This document shows, piece after piece, positions 8,717 through 15,397 of a DNA stretch of 18,779 bases; within the stretch, counting starts at the first letter, position 1, and the number at the start of each line of letters is the position of its first letter. The stretch lies in contig SCUC01000025.1 of assembly GCA_004322375.1 (NCBI GenBank), forward strand, positions 1-18,779. The letters run 5' to 3'. The translations under genes and the position numbers were made by a program. A model generated the notes under the pieces. The model made no database searches, was not told the DNA's origin, and saw only the letters and a program-made list of their open reading frames with translations. Source of the stretch: Bacteroidota bacterium (GTDB taxonomy: Bacteria; Bacteroidota; Ignavibacteria; UBA10030; SZUA-254).

Positions 8717-8803
8717 CCACAGATAACGCGAAACCGGCGCAGATGCTCACAGATTTATTTACCAATCCGTGTGCATCTGTATTTTATTCCGTGTTATCTG
8801 CGG
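8717..8803. repeat. Large imperfect palindrome between cutC and the NagB-like gene
   Basis: The left arm (8717-8755, beginning CCACAGATAACGCG) and right arm (8764-8803, ending CCGTGTTATCTGCGG) are inverted copies matching at about three quarters of positions, closing on a short loop. The sequence has the CACAGAT/ATCTGTG style of dispersed intergenic palindromes known from many bacterial genomes. This is from memory and was not searched. The right arm supplies the last codons and TAA of cutC. As RNA it would form a long stem that could act as a processing or stability signal. Confidence 0.7.
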
Positions 8804-9513
8804 CGGATTGTTTCTACTAATTGACGTACTTTGTGCTCATTAACGATTTGTCTTCTGGCATTAAACAACCCTTCTTCGGGGTATTCGATAGTATCAGCAA
8901 CTGATGTTCCACTATGTAACTCGGATACACCGGTTTCATTCAAAATTGTTTGAACGTTTTTAGCATTGATTCCGCTTGCGGGCATGATGATGATTCTTTC
9001 TTTTGAAGCTTTCACTAAGCCCTTAATCAGAGGAAGCCCTTCCATAGCCGTTTGCTTCTGACCGGATGTGAGAATACGTTCAATACCAAGATTGATAATT
9101 TCTTCCATTGCTTTAAACGGCTCTGCGGTCGGGTCAAAGGCGCGATGGAATGTAACGCTGAGCGGCTTTGCAAGAGCAACAAGTTCTTTTGTTCTTTCAA
9201 TATCAACATTGTTACTTCCGGTAAGAATTCCAAACACAACTCCATCCGCGTCAAATTCTTTTGCAGCTACGATGTCGCGTTTCATCACTTCAAATTCTTC
9301 ACTTGAATAGCAAAAATTGCCGCCCCGCGGACGAATCATTACGTGCAATTTGATGGTAAGAACTTTTCGCGCTAAGGCAATCATCCCCGCGCTTGGCGTT
9401 ATGCCGCCTGATTGCAAATCTGCGCATAGCTCAACTCTTGTCGCACCACCCGCTTGCGCCGCGATTGCGGATTGGATAGAATCGAGTGGGATTTCGAGAT
9501 GGATGTTGGACAT
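8794..9513 (-). CDS. cutC: CutC family protein
   Basis: A 239-residue cytoplasmic TIM-barrel protein of the usual CutC length. Motifs are LEIPLDSIQSAIAAQAGGA followed by RVELC (26-30), GGITPSAG, the conserved MIRPRGGNFCYS, DGVVFGIL, VTFHRAFD, RILTSGQ, and the C-terminal SELHSGTS. The family is named for a copper-sensitivity phenotype in E. coli, but a direct role in copper handling has been disputed. No copper transporter or chaperone is visible nearby. Its neighbours are the NagB-like fusion downstream and, beyond the transposase unit, glycosylasparaginase, so a role linked to amino-sugar metabolism is an alternative (inference). The last residues (IRRR and stop) are encoded by one arm of the palindrome at 8717-8803. 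Confidence 0.93.
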   Translation of the reverse strand: MSNIHLEIPLDSIQSAIAAQAGGATRVELCADLQSGGITPSAGMIALARKVLTIKLHVMIRPRGGNFCYSSEEFEVMKRDIVAAKEFDADGVVFGILTGSNNVDIERTKELVALAKPLSVTFHRAFDPTAEPFKAMEEIINLGIERILTSGQKQTAMEGLPLIKGLVKASKERIIIMPASGINAKNVQTILNETGVSELHSGTSVADTIEYPEEGLFNARRQIVNEHKVRQLVETIRRR

Positions 9514-9541
9514 ATTACATCAAAATGTGTCGCATTAGCTG

Positions 9542-9639
9542 CATCGCATAGCCATAAATGACTATGCTACATATTTTACAAGCCCGCTGAAGCGGGCTAG
9601 CCCTGTTATACGGGGCTTGAAATCAGCAGCGTTGTCGTT
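9542..9639 (+). repeat. 98-bp hairpin-rich repeat, copy 1 (downstream of transposase)
   Basis: Identical to 10120-10217 except for one base (C at 9587, T in the other copy), in the same orientation. It contains three hairpins: an imperfect palindrome GCATAG/CTATGC (9546-9551, 9562-9567); AGCCCGC-TGAA-GCGGGCT (9581-9598), with a perfect 7-bp stem; and AGCCCTGT-TAT-ACGGGGCT (9599-9617) with one G-T wobble. CAAGCCC and GGGCTTG can also pair across the last two hairpins. After the repeat, ACAGCAACG (9640-9648) could pair with CGTTG inside it, which copy 2 lacks. Confidence 0.95.
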
Positions 9640-9664
9640 TACAGCAACGTGGAGATTGAAAATA

Positions 9665-10081
9665 TTATTCCCCATCAGAGGTTTCCATTGCCAGATTTAG
9701 GTTTTTCTCTCGATGGTGTTTTTTCTGATTGTGAATATAATTCAATACAGAATACAAATCTTTTTCAGCAAATGACGACACGCCGTAGCCATCCTGCCAT
9801 GCAAAATTTTCTGTTATTGCTAAATCTTTATTAAGATGATGGGAACTGCTGCCTTTCAACTTCCCCACAATGTCGCCAACTGACTCAGCTGGTGGTATGG
9901 TAATCGCAAGATGTATATGATTCTCTATTCCCCCGATGCCTAATAATTTAGAATTGTATTGGTTTGCTTTGATTGCAATGTAAGGATATAACGCTTTTTC
10001 AATATCTTCCGTTATAATTGGTTCACGAAGGTACGTTGACCAAACGACATGATAGAAGAGTTTATGAAATGTTTTACCCAT
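9665..10081 (-). CDS. IS200-like Y1 (HUH) transposase, REP-associated type
   Basis: A single-strand DNA transposase of the IS200/REP-associated tyrosine transposase group, 138 residues from the Met in MGKTFHKLFYHVVWS. The opening beta-strand has the family pattern H-V-V-W-S-T. The metal-binding HUH motif is HIH at 55-57 (ENHIHLAI). VGDIVGKLKGSSSHHLN (68-84) is a strongly conserved helix, FAWQDGYG lies at 93-100, and the C-terminal helix is SVLNYIHNQKKHHRE. Tyr115 in that helix is the expected nucleophile. The upstream Met at 10111 would add MQHIQSITII, which is outside the family's conserved start, so 10081 is preferred. The gene appears intact. No tnpB, accessory gene or guide RNA-like region is seen nearby. 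Confidence 0.9.
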   Translation of the reverse strand: MGKTFHKLFYHVVWSTYLREPIITEDIEKALYPYIAIKANQYNSKLLGIGGIENHIHLAITIPPAESVGDIVGKLKGSSSHHLNKDLAITENFAWQDGYGVSSFAEKDLYSVLNYIHNQKKHHREKNLNLAMETSDGE

Positions 10082-10119
10082 AATGATAGTTATTGATTGA
10101 ATGTGTTGCAAACTTTACA

Positions 10120-10217
10120 CATCGCATAGCCATAAATGACTATGCTACATATTTTACAAGCCCGTTGAAGCGGGCTAGCCCTGTTATACGGGGCTTGAAA
10201 TCAGCAGCGTTGTCGTT
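10120..10217 (+). repeat. 98-bp hairpin-rich repeat, copy 2 (upstream of transposase)
   Basis: Second copy of the repeat at 9542-9639, same orientation, one substitution at 10165 that turns the closing C-G pair of the middle hairpin into a T-G mismatch (AGCCCGT-TGAA-GCGGGCT). It begins 38 bp upstream of the transposase start codon, so hairpin formation here could also affect transposase expression. Confidence 0.95.
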
Positions 10218-10298
10218 CAACCGCGTCAGTGATTGCGATTTTGACGCCTGCATCAATTTTTTTTTAAGTTGTTTTTATCAGAAGTTGTCATAGCTGTT

Positions 10299-11276
10299 CT
10301 ACTTCACCAAACTCTCCGCCTTTACTACCTCATACTTTCCATCGGTATAAACAGAATACTCGAATCCCTTTTTATAGCTCATGCCGCCATACTTGCCATC
10401 TTTATTGAACGCGCAGAAACCGACAAGAAAGCCTTCGTCGGATTTGTATTTGGGCTGCTTGTGGAGAATTCGTTCAAGCGCAAGCTGACAGGCTTCTTGC
10501 GGAGATTTTCCCTGCCGCATCAGCTCGACAATTAAGAAGCTGCCGCACACTTTCACAACTGCCTCGCCAATACCCGTAGCGGTCGCCGCGCCTACTTCGT
10601 TATCAACATATAACCCCGCACCGATGATAGGAGAATCGCCGACACGGCCGCGAATTTTCCATGCCAGTCCGCTTGTGCTGCATGCTCCCGCCATGTTGCC
10701 ATTGGTATCCATCGCAATCAAGCCAATGGTATCGTGGTTGCCTTCATCGGTTTTCGCTCGTTTATAGTTTGATTGTTGCAGCCATTCTTGATATGCTTTT
10801 TGAGCCGCGGGAGAGAGAAAGTCTTCTTTTGTGAATCCATTTTCAAGGGCGAATTGCATCGCGCCCTCGCCTGCAAGATAGACATGCTCGGTTTTTTCCA
10901 TGACCTTGCGCGCGACAGAAATGGGGTGGCTAATATGTTCAAGGAACATCACCGAGCCGCAGTTTCCTTCTCCATCCATGATAGAAGCATCAAGAGTTAC
11001 GTTTCCGTCGCGGTCGGGGTAGCCGCCGATGCCGACACTTGTTATTTCAGGGTCTGTTTCAGGAATACGCACTGCTTGTTCAACCGCATCAATGACTGAG
11101 CCGCCAGCTACTATTGTGTTATATGCTGTTTCAGGAACGATGCGCTTGTAATCCCATGTGTTAATGACTAAAGGAGATTTGCGATGTGCGATTTGCGATG
11201 TGAGATGTGCGTCGGGTAAGAGTGTTGTCGCGATGCCGGCAAGAGACGTGGTTTTGATAAAGGTTCTTCTATTCAT
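10299..11276 (-). CDS. N4-(beta-N-acetylglucosaminyl)-L-asparaginase (glycosylasparaginase), Tat-exported
   Basis: An Ntn-hydrolase that cleaves the bond between GlcNAc and Asn left after N-glycan and peptide breakdown. The N-terminus MNRRTFIKTTSLAGIATTLL is a twin-arginine signal. The mature protein has INTWDYKRIV, GGSVIDAVEQAV, VGIGGYPDRDGNVTLDASIMDG and GNCGSVMFLEHISHP, typical of the alpha subunit. GNHDTIGLIAMD follows: autocleavage is expected between D182 and T183, making T183 the nucleophile. Substrate-pocket residues include RVGDSPIIGAGLY and GIGEAVVK. Length is normal at 325 residues. It starts 9 bp after the stop of the GH-A gene and so is probably co-transcribed with it. The linker after the signal is encoded by a tandem DNA repeat (11176-11210). 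Isoaspartyl peptidase is the main alternative, but the N-terminal half favours glycosylasparaginase. Confidence 0.93.
   Translation of the reverse strand: MNRRTFIKTTSLAGIATTLLPDAHLTSQIAHRKSPLVINTWDYKRIVPETAYNTIVAGGSVIDAVEQAVRIPETDPEITSVGIGGYPDRDGNVTLDASIMDGEGNCGSVMFLEHISHPISVARKVMEKTEHVYLAGEGAMQFALENGFTKEDFLSPAAQKAYQEWLQQSNYKRAKTDEGNHDTIGLIAMDTNGNMAGACSTSGLAWKIRGRVGDSPIIGAGLYVDNEVGAATATGIGEAVVKVCGSFLIVELMRQGKSPQEACQLALERILHKQPKYKSDEGFLVGFCAFNKDGKYGGMSYKKGFEYSVYTDGKYEVVKAESLVK
11176..11210 (-). repeat. Tandem 14-bp repeat inside the glycosylasparaginase gene
   Basis: GATTTGCGATGTGC (11176-11189) is followed by GATTTGCGATGTGA (11190-11203) and a partial GATGTGC. The 14-bp period is not a multiple of three, so the copies are read in different frames. 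It encodes residues 23-34, the linker between the Tat hydrophobic region and the mature domain. It looks like an intergenic-type simple repeat tolerated in a non-structured linker. Confidence 0.75.
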
Positions 11277-11285
11277 GGTTTGGCA

Positions 11286-14200
11286 TTAATTATTAGGTAG
11301 TTGTGAGATTATTGTTCCGTCAGAGCGACGCACAACATAGAGCGAAGTTTGTTGAGCAAGAACATGAAGGCGTAGCTGATTGTTACCATTGTGTTGTTTG
11401 ATTGTAATCTCGGAATCCCGGTCTGATTCTGAAATTAACGTATATAAAATACTATCAGAAAAAAATGTCGGAAGAATGAGTATTGACGTATCTTGTGTCT
11501 CTGTTGCAACGGCTTCTGAAATTCCAGTGAGCTTCAGAGCAAATTTATAATATGCAATGGTTGCCTCCACACCTTCCGATAGTTCTACAGGCAGCGGAGA
11601 CCAGAGAATAGCGCCTAACCCCTTTTTTATTTGAACGATGATCTCAGAATCAGTATCAATCACCGCTTTTTCGATTCGTTGAAGTTTTTCGCCATTGAAG
11701 CGTATCTGAATATCCGTTTCGCCTATCTTTAAAAATTCGGTTTGATTTATGGGACGAATACTTGCCTTGAATCCGAGCTGCCGGGCACGCTCAACCGGAA
11801 GCCAGTGGTCATCGGTATCAATAATTCCACTGATGAGAATGGTTGCTCCTTCTTCCGCATATTGCATGAGCGTTGACCACGCCCGCTCATGTAAGGTACG
11901 AGGAGAAGGAACAATAAACAACTTTGGCTGTGTTTTGAGCGTGTGAAGCTTATATTCCGAGACGGCGCGCGCAGGAACGCGGCAATGATACAGCATCGCC
12001 CGCACACATTTTTGAGTTGCTTCCGTTGCGAAATTTCTCGTTGAGAACATTTGTGAATGAGGAATGACCATGACAACATTTTCATCAACTCTTCCTGTCA
12101 TTAAATGTTTATTCTTGTTAAAGAACTTCGCATATGTTGTTACACAATCGAATTCCGGCTTGCTCGTTCCATCCACACGATGCAGCCCGATAGCCGCTTC
12201 ATTATCCGATTTCATGTAAGGATTGGTATTCCAAATCCATTCGATAAAGCCCGCGCCGCCGGCAGCAAAAGACAAGGCGAGCTTACGTTCAAGCAACCGG
12301 GCAACCTCTTGCTCAGTTCGCCAGGCGCTGCCGTCCATCTTCTCGTAAAACATAACGCCGGTTTCTTCAACAAGGCTCGGCTTGCCGGGCGCTTTTGTCA
12401 TGATGCTATCCCATAGCAAATCGCCGTTGTACCACCAATTGTGGAGACAGGTGAAATCAACGGCTTCATTGTAAAAGTGGGGTCCCGGTCGTTCGTATGT
12501 TCCGCCCTCATCCTGCCCGACAGTGATAAGCTGCAACGGGTTGTCGTTGCTGCGAATCGCTTTCGTCATTTCCCTTGTCCATTCGACGAACATTTCTTGC
12601 GCGAATAAACGATAATCAATTACTTTGACGGGACATGATTCATTGAAAATATTCGCGTCGGCAAATTCCTCAAGCTTTGGCAAGCTTAACGCTTCATCGG
12701 GCAAGCACCGGTATAGTCTCGATAGATTTGATGTAAATTGTTCGTCTGTTTCTGCAGGGTATTTTTTCTTGAGCCAGTTTACCCAAGCCTCCATTTCATA
12801 CTTGTCGTAATTCGGGCGGCATGTCCATAGCTGCTGGGGGTTGCAAAATGACGGCTCGTTAATAAAATCCCAAATAATGTCATTGACATTTTTGTACCTA
12901 TGGGAAAAGGCGGTGATAAATTCTTTTTGTGCGTTGACTGAGCGCGGGTCGAGATACGGGTTTTCTCCACCCCACATTTCCGGCAGAAACGCGAAAAACG
13001 TAAAGATGACGGGAATATCATATTTCCTTGCCGTAAGAAGAAAAGCATCCAGTGCGCGCAGCGCGACTTCATTAGATACGCCGACATCGAGCATATAATT
13101 TTTCCATGCCGTCCAGATTCCGGTTCGCACCATGTTAATGCCTGCAGATTTCATCTCCGCAAAATCGTTATTCCATAAAAACGGGTTCGGCTCGAACAAA
13201 AATTTTCGATGCACGTCCGAGCCCATGTAGGATGTTCCCGTTACGGGGTACGGCTCGTTGTCGCGAAGAAGATAGGTTTCGTTGGTTGTGAACGGCTTCC
13301 CGCCTTCCAACAACTTTTTGTCGAATATCCAAAATCCTGTTGTATGAGTGATAGAACCATTCAGCGTCGTGTTTTGCAATCTGTATTGTTGAGTTGCCGT
13401 TACCATGTACAAGCCGGGAGCGAGCGATTGCTTTTTTAAATTCAAGTAGCCTGTTGCGACGGAACCTTTTCCCTCTAACCTGATTTTCGATTGTTCGATA
13501 ACTTTTTTGTTTTCGTTCAAGATTTCTATTACACAATCCTGGACAAGAATATTTTCTACATTGCCCTTCGGCTTTCTGAATTGAATTGTCAACGATGGAA
13601 CTTCACCGGCGTTGTAGCAGGCAAAAGACGTACGCACGGTAAGACTGGACGAGCTTTGTACGGTTCGCTCAATGAGCTTTCGGATTCCTCCCGGAGTAAT
13701 CTTGCCTTTGAAGTTTGCAAGTATCCATCGTCCGCCGGCATAATCCCCCTGCATTCTATCTATCTGGATGATGGAGGCTGCGATTTTCCTGTTTTCATCC
13801 GATAAACAGTACGCAATGGCATGTATGCTGGCATCGCGGGCTCCCGCGGGACCATCTTCGTTAGGAAAATCTCTCGTCTCAGTGAAGCGGCAGTACAATT
13901 CATATACCTGTTCCAGTTGAATTTCCTTAGCAATGGCGCCTTCTATCTTCAGTTCTTTCGTTTCTACGGGAAACGATTGGGTGATGCCCAGCTTTTTATG
14001 ATATGCTACTTGCGGGATTTCTTTTTGCCATTCGTTTCCTTTCTTCACAACCGGAACGGAAAAGGGTACACCGCCAAGATTAAGCCAGTTGCCGCCTGCT
14101 TTTAAGTATTTAAATAATGTTCCCCAAGATTCTTTGGGGAATTGAGACCCGTAGGGGTTGATAAAAACATCAACAGGCGTGGTAAGAAGCTGCTCTTTCA

Positions 14201-14435
14201 ATTGTTGAGCGGTGATAAACCGGACTTCAAAATCCGTTAGCTGGCTGCTCAGGATAGTATGTTCAGGGAGAGAAATTTCTCCGGCAGGAAACGAAGGCTC
14301 TGAAAGAACGACGACAATCGGCTTGCGAATGTTTGCCTGAGACGATTGAATGAAGGTGAAAGAATCAAGCGGCAACGATGCAGCCAATGCTGCGCCCGTT
14401 GTTGTTTTAATGAAAGAGCGGCGGTTGAAGTGCAT
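11286..14435 (-). CDS. Tat-exported clan GH-A glycoside hydrolase, beta-galactosidase/GH5-GH42-like
   Basis: A large (1049 residues) exported glycosidase. MHFNRRSFIKTTTGAALAAS is a Tat signal closely resembling that of the next gene. Residues about 37-260 look like a flavodoxin/glutamine-amidotransferase-like fold (VDVFINPYGSQFP, GGNWLNLGG). Residues about 265-375 look like a beta-sandwich. The barrel is about 395-760: GINMVRTGIWTAW, then DIIWDFINEPSF with E527 as likely acid/base, HNWWYNGD, and KPSLVEETG with E691 (or E690) as likely nucleophile, then GGAGFIEWIWNTNPY. Residues about 780-880 resemble the trimerisation domain of GH42 enzymes (VVMVIPHSQMF, LFIVPSPRTL). The two Glu at strand ends fit a retaining clan A enzyme. 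Family and substrate are not assignable by eye; beta-galactoside or beta-mannoside are candidates. It heads an operon with glycosylasparaginase. Confidence 0.75.
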   Translation of the reverse strand: MHFNRRSFIKTTTGAALAASLPLDSFTFIQSSQANIRKPIVVVLSEPSFPAGEISLPEHTILSSQLTDFEVRFITAQQLKEQLLTTPVDVFINPYGSQFPKESWGTLFKYLKAGGNWLNLGGVPFSVPVVKKGNEWQKEIPQVAYHKKLGITQSFPVETKELKIEGAIAKEIQLEQVYELYCRFTETRDFPNEDGPAGARDASIHAIAYCLSDENRKIAASIIQIDRMQGDYAGGRWILANFKGKITPGGIRKLIERTVQSSSSLTVRTSFACYNAGEVPSLTIQFRKPKGNVENILVQDCVIEILNENKKVIEQSKIRLEGKGSVATGYLNLKKQSLAPGLYMVTATQQYRLQNTTLNGSITHTTGFWIFDKKLLEGGKPFTTNETYLLRDNEPYPVTGTSYMGSDVHRKFLFEPNPFLWNNDFAEMKSAGINMVRTGIWTAWKNYMLDVGVSNEVALRALDAFLLTARKYDIPVIFTFFAFLPEMWGGENPYLDPRSVNAQKEFITAFSHRYKNVNDIIWDFINEPSFCNPQQLWTCRPNYDKYEMEAWVNWLKKKYPAETDEQFTSNLSRLYRCLPDEALSLPKLEEFADANIFNESCPVKVIDYRLFAQEMFVEWTREMTKAIRSNDNPLQLITVGQDEGGTYERPGPHFYNEAVDFTCLHNWWYNGDLLWDSIMTKAPGKPSLVEETGVMFYEKMDGSAWRTEQEVARLLERKLALSFAAGGAGFIEWIWNTNPYMKSDNEAAIGLHRVDGTSKPEFDCVTTYAKFFNKNKHLMTGRVDENVVMVIPHSQMFSTRNFATEATQKCVRAMLYHCRVPARAVSEYKLHTLKTQPKLFIVPSPRTLHERAWSTLMQYAEEGATILISGIIDTDDHWLPVERARQLGFKASIRPINQTEFLKIGETDIQIRFNGEKLQRIEKAVIDTDSEIIVQIKKGLGAILWSPLPVELSEGVEATIAYYKFALKLTGISEAVATETQDTSILILPTFFSDSILYTLISESDRDSEITIKQHNGNNQLRLHVLAQQTSLYVVRRSDGTIISQLPNN

Positions 14436-14506
14436 CTGTGATTGCGGTTAGCATACCATAATAATCAAGGAATAATATAGAAAAGTGGATTGGGAAGAAC
14501 AAAAAA

Positions 14507-14563
14507 GGGAGAGGGTGCTGAGGGATGGGGGTGCTGAGGGGCAGGGGAGTGGAGGAGCAGGGG
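14507..14563 (+). other. G-rich tract with quadruplex potential upstream of the GH-A gene
   Basis: About 57 purine-rich bases carry at least five runs of three or more G, including two copies of GGGTGCTGAGGG (14513-14524 and 14529-14540) and two GGGG runs. The G-rich strand is the plus strand, the template for the minus-strand GH-A gene starting at 14435. It stands out sharply from the AT-rich surroundings. The other parts of the 201-bp gap (14436-14636) show no gene or clear promoter. Confidence 0.6.
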
Positions 14564-14636
14564 AAAATTTTATTTCACTCCAGAAAAAGCATGCAATATG
14601 ATTATGTACAGTCTTAACGAAAATTCTAATATCAAC

Positions 14637-15122
14637 TTATTTTATAGGTTTTATTCCAAAGTAACTCATTATTAAACGCCAGCTCATCCCCAATGGAATG
14701 TGAAAAATTTTCAACTCCCCCTCGGGAGTAATTGTACTTTCTAAAACATTGGGTGAGAGGTCATGGCGAGATATATGAAATACAAATGTAAAGCCTGCAA
14801 TAATGACAATATATTTAGTACCTTGTGAGTTTTTAATAATTCCAGGTTCTGCAATCAAGTTGCTTGGTGCAGAGCGGTCATTCAAATATGTAAAAAAAAG
14901 TATTGGATAATCTTCTAATGCTCCAGGATTACCAGTAAGAATCGTTTTTGCTATAACTCTTTCATGTGGACCTAGTTTGACATCTTTAAAGAAAGTTCGC
15001 TTTGATATACTGGCTTTCCAAAGAATGGATAATAAAAAAAGCTTAAACTTTTTATAATCAAGGTTCTTAACATGGGTAAATCTGATTCCCTCAGGTGTTT
15101 CAAAATTTAGTAATCGTGGCAT
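14637..15122 (-). CDS. HNH-type endonuclease, C-terminal part (second frame of a split gene)
   Basis: This frame (161 residues) opens at an ATG inside the A6 run where the upstream HNH frame overruns by 16 bp. DYKKFKLFLLSILWKASIS and LGPHERVIAKTILTGNPG look like the C-terminal half of a family of single-chain HNH-like proteins of about 250-270 residues (recalled, not searched). It has no metal-binding motif of its own and no well-placed Shine-Dalgarno: AAGGAG lies too far upstream. It could be translated separately, by a -1 ribosomal shift, or be the remains of a broken gene. Taken with the upstream frame it totals about 254 residues, the expected full length. Confidence 0.6.
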   Translation of the reverse strand: MPRLLNFETPEGIRFTHVKNLDYKKFKLFLLSILWKASISKRTFFKDVKLGPHERVIAKTILTGNPGALEDYPILFFTYLNDRSAPSNLIAEPGIIKNSQGTKYIVIIAGFTFVFHISRHDLSPNVLESTITPEGELKIFHIPLGMSWRLIMSYFGIKPIK

Positions 15123-15397
15123 TTTTTCTTGCTGTAGCCTTTCTCCTTCAAAAACGTTTTTCCATAGTTCTCGAGTAGTCCAATAATATTATTATCGCAC
15201 TTTCCACAAAGCAACCCTCCTTCATATTCACTGTTTGATGGCATAACAATGTGCTTTTCACCAGAAACGAATTTGCTAGGTTGAAACTTATGTAGTTTGT
15301 GATTTCCAGTATATAACCGGTTATACATCCAATCAGGTATAATGTGTGAAGTAGAAATGAGCGGTTTTACTTGTTCACACAATTTACATACTGACAT
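15107..15397 (-). CDS. HNH-type endonuclease, N-terminal zinc-binding part
   Basis: A 96-residue frame beginning MSVCKLCEQ. It has C4-x-x-C7, then TSHIIPDWMYNRLY (H18) and GGLLCGKCDNNIIGLLENYG (C64-x-x-C67). Two CxxC pairs around a S-H-I-I-P core are typical of HNH-like nucleases with a treble-clef zinc site, probably acting on DNA. The last five residues (KCHDY) come after the A6 run and do not match the family, in line with a frameshift. The whole split gene is AT-richer than its neighbours, suggesting acquisition or weak constraint. There is no obvious partner such as an ATPase or methylase next to it. Confidence 0.6.
   Translation of the reverse strand: MSVCKLCEQVKPLISTSHIIPDWMYNRLYTGNHKLHKFQPSKFVSGEKHIVMPSNSEYEGGLLCGKCDNNIIGLLENYGKTFLKEKGYSKKKCHDY
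15122..15127 (-). other. A6 run at the HNH frame junction
   Basis: On the minus strand the junction reads AAGAAAAAATGCC. The first frame reads AAG AAA AAA TGC and then stops five codons after the run began. The second frame begins at the overlapping ATG, one base back. One extra A, or a -1 slip on A6, joins both frames into a single protein reading K-K-K-M-P-R-L-L. Homopolymer sequencing error, real mutation and programmed slippage all remain possible. Confidence 0.8.

Larger units (their letters stand above)
9542..10217 (-). mobile_element. REPtron-like unit: IS200-type transposase gene between two 98-bp repeats
   Basis: A Y1/HUH transposase gene with two near-identical direct repeats on its flanks makes a 676-bp unit. 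IS200/IS605 elements recognise subterminal hairpins and make no target duplication. RAYT genes are typically flanked by hairpin REP sequences. The multiple hairpins and lack of a tnpB fit the REP/RAYT arrangement better than a simple IS, because both flanks are copies of one repeat and not distinct left and right ends. The exact boundaries are inferred from where the identity stops; a weaker match (AATGTGTYGCA) begins about 20 nt upstream of each copy. Confidence 0.7.

Noticed and set aside
8709..8765. Longer N-terminus of the NagB-like protein starting at 8765
   Set aside because: The extra 19 residues are encoded mostly by the large palindrome, show no family motif, and precede a reasonable Met at 8708.
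9649..9834. Small plus-strand frame over the end of the transposase gene
   Set aside because: It is antisense to the conserved C-terminal helix of the transposase and has no family resemblance.
9542..10217. CRISPR array suggested by identical direct repeats
   Set aside because: Only two copies of 98 bp exist, separated by a transposase gene; there are no short regular spacers and no cas genes.
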